This document shows positions 45,015 through 52,905 of a DNA stretch of 64,000 nucleotides, in pieces. Numbering within the stretch: position 1 is the stretch's first letter; each line of letters begins with the position of its first letter. Source of the DNA: Prolixibacteraceae bacterium (lineage in GTDB: Bacteria > Bacteroidota > Bacteroidia > Bacteroidales > Prolixibacteraceae); assembly GCA_018648265.1 (NCBI GenBank), contig JABGRN010000007.1, positions 42,915 through 106,914 on the forward strand. The letters run 5' to 3'. The position numbers and the translations under genes were made by a program. The notes beneath the pieces are model-generated. The model saw only the letters and a list, made by a program, of their open reading frames with translations, made no database searches and was not told the origin of the DNA.

Positions 45015-46598
45015 TTAATCGTTTGTTATAAAACTTCCCCACCAGTTATTTTTGGGATCAAAATCCTTTGAAAGGAAATTCATTCTTTGTTTTTCAAGAT
45101 TTGGTAAGCGACTATTTACAACACGTTCTAAATATTCCTTTTCTTTTCCTGCATTCCAATCCGGGTCTTTTGTTGGATAACGAGCACCCATTTCATCCAG
45201 CATCACAAAAAGCTTTTCGCTTAGGTGTTTTACCAATTCAGAGTTAACTGCTGCAAGATCTTCAGATTCAATAAAATCTGTTTTCATGTTGTAGAGTTCT
45301 TCATGTCCATCTTCGTAGTAGTGAATGAGTTTCCAGTCTCCCAAACGAATAATTGACGAAGGTTCGCCACCCTGATTTCCGTAGTGTGGATAATGCCAAA
45401 TCAGTGGTCGGGCAGAAATTGTTTCTCCTTTTAACAGTGGAACCAAACTTACACCGTCAATGTGTTCTTCAGGTTTTAGTTCGGCACCTGCCAATTCCAA
45501 TAACGTTGGATAAAAATCGGTACCAGTAACTGGAGTATTGCATTTTTGACCGTTGCCCATTCCCGGAACTTTTATAAAATAGGGCTCACGAATTCCACCT
45601 TCAAACTGATAACCTTTTCCTGCGCGTAAGGGCAAGTTTGAAGTTGCAAAAGCGTCGCCGGCAGCAACTCCTCCATTGTCAGAGGTAAATACAACAATTG
45701 TATTTTCAGCCAATCCCATTTCATCCAAAGATATTAAAACATGCCCAACTGCATCGTCCATAGCTTCTACTAAACCCGCATAAACCGGATTATCTTGCAC
45801 CTGACGGATTGGTAAAAAATGTCCCATTTCAAAACCAGTTTTGGCAATTCCCAAATCTTCAGCTTTCTGTCGGTATTTTGTCCATTTTTCTTGAGTAGTT
45901 TGAATGGGGCCGTGAACCGCATAAAAAGACAAGTATGCAAAAAAAGATGTGTCTTTGTTTTCCTTTATGAAATTAACTGTTTCCTGAGCCAGTCGCATAG
46001 AAAGATTTTCTCCATCGGGACCACTTTCCAAATTTGGATTTTCCCAGGGAGAAAAATAACCACCCCGCGGACTACCAACATCCCAGCCACCTTTGTTAAT
46101 GTCAAAACCATGGTCTTCGGGCCACGAACCATTTGTTCCAATGTGCCATTTCCCGGCAAAAAACGTTTTGTACCCGACCTCTTTCATTGCTTCGGGTAAA
46201 GTTGTGTATTCGTGTGGAAGTGCGTGAACATATTCCGGTGGAAGCAGTTGATTAAACCTTCCGGCTTTTCGCCACTCTTCTCCTGTTCTTGCCCCAATCC
46301 AATCGGTAATTCCATGTCGGGCAGGAAATTTTCCAGACATAATACTTGCCCGCGACGGACTGCAAACCTGACAAGTTGCATAACCATCGGTAAAAATCAT
46401 TCCTTCGTTGGCAATACGATCGATGTTGGGTGTTTCGTAAAATTTAGATCCTGTTACACTTAAATCATGGTAGCCAAAATCATCTGCTAGAATAAAAAGG
46501 ATGTTTGGTTTTGTTGGTTCTACCATTTTGGGTTGACAAGAAACCATGGCAAAAAATGAAAAAAACAGGAATACAAAAAGAATAAATTTTGATTTCAT
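45015..46598 (-). CDS. Sulfatase, S1, lipoprotein
   Basis: Sulfatase of 527 residues with lipobox Cys21 (AMVSCQPK) and formylglycine site Cys79 in CQVCSPSRASIMSGKFP. Metal-site segments are NILFILADDFGYHDLS, FAGKWHIGTNGSWPEDHGFD and VFTSDNGGVAAGDAFATSNLPLRAGKG. PYFIKVPGMGNGQKC and WHYPHYGNQGGEPSSIIRLGDWKLIHY are common in the large galactose/N-acetylgalactosamine-sulfatase group; specificity is inferred. It lies 3 bp upstream of the acetolactate-decarboxylase-like gene and 25 bp downstream of the amidohydrolase, so the three are co-transcribed. Confidence 0.92.
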   Translation of the reverse strand: MKSKFILFVFLFFSFFAMVSCQPKMVEPTKPNILFILADDFGYHDLSVTGSKFYETPNIDRIANEGMIFTDGYATCQVCSPSRASIMSGKFPARHGITDWIGARTGEEWRKAGRFNQLLPPEYVHALPHEYTTLPEAMKEVGYKTFFAGKWHIGTNGSWPEDHGFDINKGGWDVGSPRGGYFSPWENPNLESGPDGENLSMRLAQETVNFIKENKDTSFFAYLSFYAVHGPIQTTQEKWTKYRQKAEDLGIAKTGFEMGHFLPIRQVQDNPVYAGLVEAMDDAVGHVLISLDEMGLAENTIVVFTSDNGGVAAGDAFATSNLPLRAGKGYQFEGGIREPYFIKVPGMGNGQKCNTPVTGTDFYPTLLELAGAELKPEEHIDGVSLVPLLKGETISARPLIWHYPHYGNQGGEPSSIIRLGDWKLIHYYEDGHEELYNMKTDFIESEDLAAVNSELVKHLSEKLFVMLDEMGARYPTKDPDWNAGKEKEYLERVVNSRLPNLEKQRMNFLSKDFDPKNNWWGSFITND

Positions 46599-46623
46599 TT
46601 TATATTATTTTTTTGATTTTAAA

Positions 46624-48135
46624 TTACTCTTCAATTCGATTTTTCTCCAATAAAGGAATGTACTTTTTCATCAATTCTTCGTTAATGTCAAGTGGTGGAA
46701 CTGCGTCTTTAGGAAGAAAAGTTTTATAGGGATGTTCCTTTGAATATTCCTTAAATTCATCACGGATTTTTTGTAATTCTTTGGGCTGGGTTAAAAGATC
46801 AATCGCAGTAGTTGCCATTGCTTTGGCCCCGGCATTTAATCCTTTCCATGCCAGAGAACCGTAGTTGCAAGCTACATTAGACCAATTATGACCAATTGCA
46901 CCTGGAACCACACCTGGGAAACGGATAGTACTTGTTGGTGTAATTAGGGTAACATCGCCATGATCTGAAGAACCTCCTCCGGTAAAAACGCTTTTTGGGG
47001 CATTTAGCTTACTAACTTCTTTGGACATTCCATTTTCTTTTTTACCCAATTCTTTTTGAAGAGCTTTTGCAAATTCATGTTCTTCTACCGTCCATTCGGG
47101 CATTCCAATTTGTTGAATATTTGCATCCATCAATTCGGCCAGTGCTTTATTTTCGTGAGATTGATGAATTGCAGTCATTACCTTAATTTCTGATAATTCT
47201 GTCCCCGTTGCCAAGGCTGCCCCTTTTGCACAATTCAAAACACGCTCGTACATATCCTCTAATCTGTCGTCAGTGTTTCTAATAAAATACCAAACACTGG
47301 CTTTGTCGGGAACAACATTTGGAGCCTCCCCGCCTTTGGGAATTACATAATGCATTCTATGCGTATAAAACAGATGCTCGCGCAAAAAATTGGTCGAAAT
47401 ATTCATTATTTCCACTGCATCCAAAGCACTTCTTCCTGCCCATGGTGCGCCTGCTCCATGAGCTGTTTTCCCCGAGAAAGAGAAAATTACAGAATACATT
47501 GCATTTCCGTTTACACCATAGCGTGCTCCAAAATCACTACTTGTGTGGTTGTTTATTACCGCATCAACACCATCAAACAATCCGGCCCGAACCATGTACG
47601 GTCTGCTTATTAACATTTCCTCTGCCGGCGAACCAAATACTTTTATGGTTCCTTTGATGTCGTATTTTTCCATTGCTTTTTTTGCTGCAATTGCCGCAGC
47701 ACTGGCGGCTGTTCCCATTAAGTTGTGTCCACAACCATGTCCGGGAGCTCCTTCAACCAACGGCTGTTTTGTTGTAGTTCGAGGATTTTGGGAAATCATT
47801 GGCAAAGCGTCATATTCAGCCAAAATACCGATTACCGGCTTTCCTGAACCGTAAGTAGCTACGAAACAAGTTGGCATTCCTGCCAAGCCTTTTTCAACTT
47901 TAAATCCTTCTTTTTCAAGCGTGTTTATTAATAAGGCTGACGATTTAAATTCCTGCAAACCCAACTCAGCAAAAGACCAGATTTCATCCGATATTTTTCC
48001 AAACTCTTCAACAACTTCGTGTTGACTAAGCCAATCTAAAACATATTTTTTTTGTTTTTGGGCATTTAACGATTGGCTCACAATTAGTAAAAATAAAACT
48101 GCAATCAGGTTTTTAGAAAATGGGCTGAATTTCAT
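46624..48135 (-). CDS. Exported M20D amidohydrolase (AbgB-like)
   Basis: Metallo-amidohydrolase of the M20 family, 503 residues, with a signal peptide (about 1-25, SQSLNAQ). Metal-site motifs: ILAEYDALP (Asp), GAPGHGCGHNLMGT (Cys/His) and FGSPAEEM (Glu-Glu). The central lid/dimerisation domain (about 210-330) is present (GKTAHGAGAPWAGRSALDAVEIM). It is closest by eye to AbgB (p-aminobenzoyl-glutamate hydrolase) and indole-acetyl-amino-acid hydrolases, which cleave an amide bond to an amino acid. Export to the periplasm is unusual for AbgB. It is one of four C-N hydrolases in this sulfatase block. Confidence 0.87.
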   Translation of the reverse strand: MKFSPFSKNLIAVLFLLIVSQSLNAQKQKKYVLDWLSQHEVVEEFGKISDEIWSFAELGLQEFKSSALLINTLEKEGFKVEKGLAGMPTCFVATYGSGKPVIGILAEYDALPMISQNPRTTTKQPLVEGAPGHGCGHNLMGTAASAAAIAAKKAMEKYDIKGTIKVFGSPAEEMLISRPYMVRAGLFDGVDAVINNHTSSDFGARYGVNGNAMYSVIFSFSGKTAHGAGAPWAGRSALDAVEIMNISTNFLREHLFYTHRMHYVIPKGGEAPNVVPDKASVWYFIRNTDDRLEDMYERVLNCAKGAALATGTELSEIKVMTAIHQSHENKALAELMDANIQQIGMPEWTVEEHEFAKALQKELGKKENGMSKEVSKLNAPKSVFTGGGSSDHGDVTLITPTSTIRFPGVVPGAIGHNWSNVACNYGSLAWKGLNAGAKAMATTAIDLLTQPKELQKIRDEFKEYSKEHPYKTFLPKDAVPPLDINEELMKKYIPLLEKNRIEE

Positions 48136-48209
48136 TTTGCAATAATTTAAAATATATCTTTTTTACTTGTTGTATCTTTCATTATCGAATAAGGATAAAA
48201 CAATTTATT

Positions 48210-49673
48210 CTATTTTATAATTGTTGGCGATTCAAACAAAAAAATCTCCGATTCAGTTCGAGCTGATTTCATGAGTTCGATAAGCTCGGCAACAATTTTC
48301 GGATGAGCATGTGCAACATTATTTTCTTCGCCTGGATCATCAATCAAATTATACAACTCGATAGTTGTCAATTCTGGTTTTAAAACATTGTAATTCACCA
48401 GTTTACAATCTCCTTTTCGTAAAGCTTTTCTGCCGCCACGTTCGTGAAATTCCCAATACAAATAATCGTGCGGTTTTTGTTCTTGTCCTAAAAGTGTTGG
48501 AAGAAATGAAATTCCATCAATATTTTCTAGAGTTTCAATTCCGGTAATTTCTGCAACTGTTGGAAACACATCCCAGAAGGCCGAAATGTGGTCAGTTTCT
48601 GTTCCCGGTTTAATTTTCCCATCCCAAACGGCAATCATTGGAATACGAATTCCACCTTCATACAAATCGCGTTTGTAGCCTTTTAAAATTCCGTTTGAAT
48701 CAAAATAATCAGGGTCGGCGCCACCTTCCATGTGTGGGCCATTATCAGATGTAAATATTATCAGCGTATTTTCGTAAATACCCAACTCTTTTAATTTGGC
48801 AACAATTTCTCCAACCTCATCGTCGAGAATGTTTACCATTGCAGCAAATGTCGCATGTGATTCGGGTTGCGATCCGTAAGGTCCCAAACGGTAATTTTCA
48901 CCATCGTCAACACCTATATATTTTAATTCAGGCAAAAATTTACCGCGGTATTTATCCATGTATTTTTCGGGAGCTAAAAGTTCGGCATGTGGAATTATGG
49001 ATGGATAGTACATAAAAAACGGCTTGTCTTTATTATCTTCCAGAAATTTTATTGCTCGATTATGAATAACATCGGGACCGTATTCTCCGGTTTGTTTTCC
49101 TTCATTTCCTTTTAATACAATTTTTTCCTGATTGTGCCACAAATGGTAAGGATAATAGTTGTGCCCCATTCGCTGGCAATTAAATCCAAAAAACTCGTCG
49201 AAGCCTTGATTATTTGGATCACCTTCTGAGCCCGGATAACCCAAACCCCATTTACCAAAAGCACCGGTTACATATCCAGCTTTTTGTAATACTTCTGCCA
49301 TCGTAACTGCTTTTGCCTCCAGGGGGTGTTGTCCTTCCGGCTGAATTTCTTTATTCCCACGAATAAAGGTGTGTCCGGTATGCTGACCGGTCAGCAATGC
49401 GGAACGAGAGGGGGCGCAAACCGTACAACCCGAATAATGCTGCGTGAATTTCATTCCACTTTCTGCGAGTTTGTCGATGTTTGGCGTTGAAAAATTAGTT
49501 TGCCCGTAACAACTTAAATCGCCGTAACCAAGATCGTCGGCGAGGATGTAGATGATGTTTGGTGTTTGCTTTTCAGAAGCAATATTTTTTTTACTGTTTT
49601 GATTTGAATTTGTACAAGCACCAAATACTAAAAATAATATCAGTACAGTGATAAATAGTTTTGTAATTTTCAT
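48210..49673 (-). CDS. Sulfatase, S1, lipoprotein (tandem copy A)
   Basis: Sulfatase of 487 residues with lipobox Cys20 (LVFGACTNSN) and formylglycine site Cys86 in CTVCAPSRSALLTGQHTG. NIIYILADDLGYGDLSCYGQ, GAFGKWGLGYPGSEGDPNNQG and FTSDNGPHMEGGADPDYFDSNG are nearly shared with the neighbour at 49.9-51.3 kb, so the two arose by tandem duplication. The changes around the sulfate pocket (GFNCQRMGHNYYPYHLWHN versus GYNDQTLAHNYYPAFLNHN) hint at different sugars. Exo-acting on a hexose or hexosamine sulfate is likely. Confidence 0.93.
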   Translation of the reverse strand: MKITKLFITVLILFLVFGACTNSNQNSKKNIASEKQTPNIIYILADDLGYGDLSCYGQTNFSTPNIDKLAESGMKFTQHYSGCTVCAPSRSALLTGQHTGHTFIRGNKEIQPEGQHPLEAKAVTMAEVLQKAGYVTGAFGKWGLGYPGSEGDPNNQGFDEFFGFNCQRMGHNYYPYHLWHNQEKIVLKGNEGKQTGEYGPDVIHNRAIKFLEDNKDKPFFMYYPSIIPHAELLAPEKYMDKYRGKFLPELKYIGVDDGENYRLGPYGSQPESHATFAAMVNILDDEVGEIVAKLKELGIYENTLIIFTSDNGPHMEGGADPDYFDSNGILKGYKRDLYEGGIRIPMIAVWDGKIKPGTETDHISAFWDVFPTVAEITGIETLENIDGISFLPTLLGQEQKPHDYLYWEFHERGGRKALRKGDCKLVNYNVLKPELTTIELYNLIDDPGEENNVAHAHPKIVAELIELMKSARTESEIFLFESPTIIK

Positions 49674-49795
49674 CTCATTATAATTTTATTTTCTAAAGGT
49701 ATTCGATGGAACTCGCCAATAAAAATGTTCCTGTGTGTTAATAATTATCATGCTCGTTTCATGTTTTAAAATTTTCTGTTTGTCAATTCTCGTCA

Positions 49796-49853
49796 TGCTG
49801 AATTCATTTCAGCATCTTTATGATTGAAATAGATTCCGAAACAAGTTCGGAAT
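49796..49853. repeat. REP pair (TGCTGAA / ATTCCGAA hairpins)
   Basis: TGCTGAA-TTCAT-TTCAGCA (49796-49814) and ATTCCGAA-ACAAG-TTCGGAAT (49833-49853) lie between two sulfatase genes. The same two hairpin types, in the other order, occur at 55.5 kb. Dispersed REP-type repeat. Confidence 0.7.
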
Positions 49854-49877
49854 GACGAACTGAACATATTTCCTCTA

Positions 49878-51314
49878 TTATTTCCCAAAAGTAAATACAT
49901 CGGAATCTGTTCTTGCTGATTCCAAAAGTTTCAACAATTTAGCTGTAATCTCAGGGTTTTCTCCTGCAATATTATTTTCTTCTCCCGGATCGTCAATAAG
50001 ATTGTAAAGTTCGGTAGTTGTATTTTCAGGAACAAAAACATCGTACCTAATTAATTTCCAATCACCCTGACGAATTGCGAGCCTGCCTCTTTTCTCATGA
50101 AATTCCCAATATAAATATTCATGTTGAGGCTGTTCTTTTTCTCCCAATAAACTTGGCAAAAATGAAATTCCATCAATATTATCGGAAGTCGGGGCACCGA
50201 TTAAATTGGTAATTGTTGGCAGTACATCCCAAAATGCAGAGATGTGGTCTGATGTGCTTTCAGCTTTTACTTTCCCCGGCCACCAAATAATCATTGGAGC
50301 ATGGATTCCGCCTTCGTATAAATCTCGTTTGTAGCCTTTGTAAATTCCATTGCTATCGAAATAATCGGGATCTGCGCCTCCTTCCAAATGTGGCCCGTTG
50401 TCAGATGAAAACATGATTATGGTATTATTTTCAATTCCCAACTCTTTTACTTTCGCAACAATTTCTCCTACCTGAACATCCAAAAGGTCAACCATTGCGG
50501 CAAAAGCAGCGTGCGATTCAGATTGTGAACCGTAACCACCTATTTTATATCTCGGAGATCCTTCGTCATGCCCATCATAACTCTTTTCAGGTAAAAAATT
50601 TCCTCTGTATTTTTCCATGTATTTTTCGGGTGCAAACAATTCGGCATGTGGAATTACCGACGGATAATACATAAAAAACGGCTTATTTTTATTGTCTTCC
50701 ATAAATTTTATGGCCTGATTATGAATTGGAATTGGAGCGTATGTTCCTTCTCCTGTACCAGCGTTGTCCTCCAACAAAACCGTGTCTTGGTTATGATTTA
50801 AAAAAGCAGGATAATAATTATGTGCCAGGGTTTGGTCGTTGTATCCAAAAAACTCGTCAAAACCCTGATTGTTTGGATCGCCTTCCGACCCCGGACAACC
50901 CAGTCCCCATTTTCCAAAAGCTCCGGTAACATATCCATTTTCTTTTAAAATTTCGGCAACCGTTAAACTTTCTGCAGGAATTGGCCAGTTTCCAAAAACA
51001 TCACGTTTATTTCCGCGGATTGGTGTGTGCCCAGTGTGCTGCCCCGTTAACAAAACAGAACGGGATGGCGAACAAACTGTTGAGCCAGAATAATGTTGTG
51101 TAAAAGTCATTCCCTCTTTTGCAAGTTGGTCGATGTGAGGAGTTTGGAATTTTGTTTGCCCCTGGAAACTTAAATCGCCGTAACCAAGATCATCTGCAAG
51201 AATATAGATGATGTTTGGTTTAGTTTCATTTAGTGCATTTGTTTTTTTAGTTTGATTCTGGCAAGCCGAAAAAACAAAAAACACAATTGTAAGTAAAAAT
51301 AATGTTGGTTTCAT
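49878..51314 (-). CDS. Sulfatase, S1, lipoprotein (tandem copy B)
   Basis: Sulfatase of 478 residues with lipobox Cys18 (FVFSACQNQ) and formylglycine site Cys81 in STVCSPSRSVLLTGQHTG. It is highly similar along its whole length to the sulfatase at 48.2-49.7 kb, including FFMYYPSVIPHAELFAPEKY and DYFDSNGIYKGYKRDLYEGG, and less so to the one at 55.7-57.1 kb. The 204-bp gap to copy A contains REP hairpins. It lies just downstream of the ATPase gene and its flanking inverted motifs, which could affect its promoter. Confidence 0.93.
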   Translation of the reverse strand: MKPTLFLLTIVFFVFSACQNQTKKTNALNETKPNIIYILADDLGYGDLSFQGQTKFQTPHIDQLAKEGMTFTQHYSGSTVCSPSRSVLLTGQHTGHTPIRGNKRDVFGNWPIPAESLTVAEILKENGYVTGAFGKWGLGCPGSEGDPNNQGFDEFFGYNDQTLAHNYYPAFLNHNQDTVLLEDNAGTGEGTYAPIPIHNQAIKFMEDNKNKPFFMYYPSVIPHAELFAPEKYMEKYRGNFLPEKSYDGHDEGSPRYKIGGYGSQSESHAAFAAMVDLLDVQVGEIVAKVKELGIENNTIIMFSSDNGPHLEGGADPDYFDSNGIYKGYKRDLYEGGIHAPMIIWWPGKVKAESTSDHISAFWDVLPTITNLIGAPTSDNIDGISFLPSLLGEKEQPQHEYLYWEFHEKRGRLAIRQGDWKLIRYDVFVPENTTTELYNLIDDPGEENNIAGENPEITAKLLKLLESARTDSDVFTFGK

Positions 51315-51357
51315 TTTTGTATTTTAATTATATTTTTCAAAATAATAAATTATTGCC

Positions 51358-51399
51358 AGCCAAAAGCAGGTTGAAATGCTTAGTTTTGGCTACCTATAG
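51358..51399. repeat. Left flank of ATPase gene: inverted TTTTGGCT motifs
   Basis: AGCCAAAA (51358-51365) and TTTTGGCT (51384-51391) form an inverted pair with an 18-bp spacer. The second copy continues as TTTGGCTACCTATAG (51385-51399), which overlaps the ATPase stop codon. That 15-mer matches the inverted sequence on the far side of the gene (52824-52838) with one mismatch. Confidence 0.7.
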
Positions 51400-52815
51400 T
51401 TGCACAAATAAGTGATTCATTATAAGTTCATTTTGTACTATTTGCTTACTGTATTCGTTCTTTTTTAATCCATGAGTTGTTAAAAATGTAACAAATATAC
51501 TTTTCCTTGTTTTTGTTGACAAAACAAAAGCGTCTACCTTTTTTGCAATTTCAAAAGCATATTTTTTGTCTATAGTGAATTCCGAGTTGTAAAATTTCAT
51601 CTCACATAAATTTATTACATTGTCATCTCTGTCAATTAACAAATCAATTTGTGCATTATTTAATGATTTTTTTTCAACCCAGCTTCCTGAATTAGAGTTA
51701 ATGCCAGAAATTTTTAACCCCTCTTTTATTTGAGAAACATGTTTAATACAAATTGTTTCAAAACTAAATCCAGACCAGATTTTATACGATTGCTGCCCGG
51801 CTAACTTCATCCAAACATGATTATCGGAGGGTCTGCTTTTTTCTATAAACTTGATATAAAATAAAGAGTACTCGTCGATAATTCTATAAACCGAATCTTT
51901 TTTCCCCTGATACGGAAAATACTTTTCAATAAAACCGGATTCTTCCAATTCTTCAAGAGTTTTACTTAATGTACCGCCTGATTTTATTTTACTTTTTGTT
52001 AGAATTTCAGTTCGGGTCATACCTTTTCGAACTTTTGCCAGAACTCTTATTATTGCCTCATGATTGTCGTGTTGCTCAAACAATGAAGCAAAAACGTTGT
52101 CAAATTCAGTTCTTAAAAATCCATCTTTTTGAAAACACAATCGATCTAAAGATTGAGAAACACTTTCGCCTGTTTTAATTTTTTCCAGATAATGCGGAAT
52201 ACCCCCCATTGCCATATAAATTTGAATTATATCGTAGCGGGTAAATTTTATTTTATTTCTCTTTAGCATTTGCTCAGTTTCAAGCAAAATAAAAGGTTTT
52301 AGCTGGATTCTTTGGGTTAACCGATTATGCAATCCCCCCTTGTTTTTAACAATCTTTTTAATCATGTGCGAGGCATCAGATCCACAAACGACGACTATCA
52401 AATCATTTTGTTTTGAAACATAATTATTCCAAAAATTGTCGAAAGCAGATAAAAAATTCGATTTTCGTGTGTCCAGCCAAGGAAACTCATCAATAAAAAT
52501 TACCTTCTTATTATTTGACTTTAAAGAATCGAAATATTGTGCTAATTGATGAAATGCTTCAATCCAATTTACAGGTTTTTTGTAGCTCGTTTTTTTGGAA
52601 GAAAGAGTAAGGTGAAAATTTAGAAGTTGTTGTTTTAATGGAATTTTGTTAATGCCTGAAAACTCAAATGCGATACTATTTTTATAAACGTTCCTAATAA
52701 GAAAAGTTTTTCCAACCCGGCGTCTTCCATATACCACAATTAGCTCCGATCTTTCACTTTCCAGCGCATCTAATAAGATAGTTTTTTCCTGTATTCTTCC
52801 TATCAATTTTTTCAT
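51394..52815 (-). CDS. Archaeal-type AAA ATPase with C-terminal nuclease-like domain
   Basis: ATPase of the PF01637/DUF234 type, 473 residues. Walker A is GRRRVGKT (residues 30-37) and Walker B is KVIFIDEFPW (Asp109, Glu110). A winged-helix part (about 260-330, RKGMTRTEILTKSKIKSGGTLSKTLEELEESGFIEKY) follows. The C-terminal DUF234 region has a D-(x)-ExK pattern (QIDLLIDRDDNVINLCEMKFY, about 390-412) resembling a PD-(D/E)xK nuclease core. The family is often multi-copy and has no settled function. It has no link to glycan breakdown, carries no signal peptide, and is bracketed by inverted repeats, so it looks like an inserted accessory gene. Confidence 0.85.
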   Translation of the reverse strand: MKKLIGRIQEKTILLDALESERSELIVVYGRRRVGKTFLIRNVYKNSIAFEFSGINKIPLKQQLLNFHLTLSSKKTSYKKPVNWIEAFHQLAQYFDSLKSNNKKVIFIDEFPWLDTRKSNFLSAFDNFWNNYVSKQNDLIVVVCGSDASHMIKKIVKNKGGLHNRLTQRIQLKPFILLETEQMLKRNKIKFTRYDIIQIYMAMGGIPHYLEKIKTGESVSQSLDRLCFQKDGFLRTEFDNVFASLFEQHDNHEAIIRVLAKVRKGMTRTEILTKSKIKSGGTLSKTLEELEESGFIEKYFPYQGKKDSVYRIIDEYSLFYIKFIEKSRPSDNHVWMKLAGQQSYKIWSGFSFETICIKHVSQIKEGLKISGINSNSGSWVEKKSLNNAQIDLLIDRDDNVINLCEMKFYNSEFTIDKKYAFEIAKKVDAFVLSTKTRKSIFVTFLTTHGLKKNEYSKQIVQNELIMNHLFVQL

Positions 52816-52823
52816 GAAAGTGT

Positions 52824-52874
52824 CTATAAGTAGCCAAATATAATAAATATTTAATTGTTTTGGCTGTTTATAAG
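52824..52874. repeat. Right flank of ATPase gene: inverted TTTTGGCT motifs
   Basis: CTATAAGTAGCCAAA (52824-52838) and TTTTGGCTGTTTATAAG (52858-52874) form an inverted pair spaced 19 bp apart, just upstream of the ATPase start. The first is the inverted partner of the motif at the gene's 3' end. They could be element ends, or operators covering the ATPase promoter. Confidence 0.7.
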
Positions 52875-52905
52875 CAATATGTTTTTATGTTTTTAAACGT
52901 TGTAG

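Noticed and set aside
45819..46199. 126-codon plus-strand ORF antisense to a sulfatase
   Set aside because: Same reason: the minus-strand frame contains intact sulfatase motifs across it.
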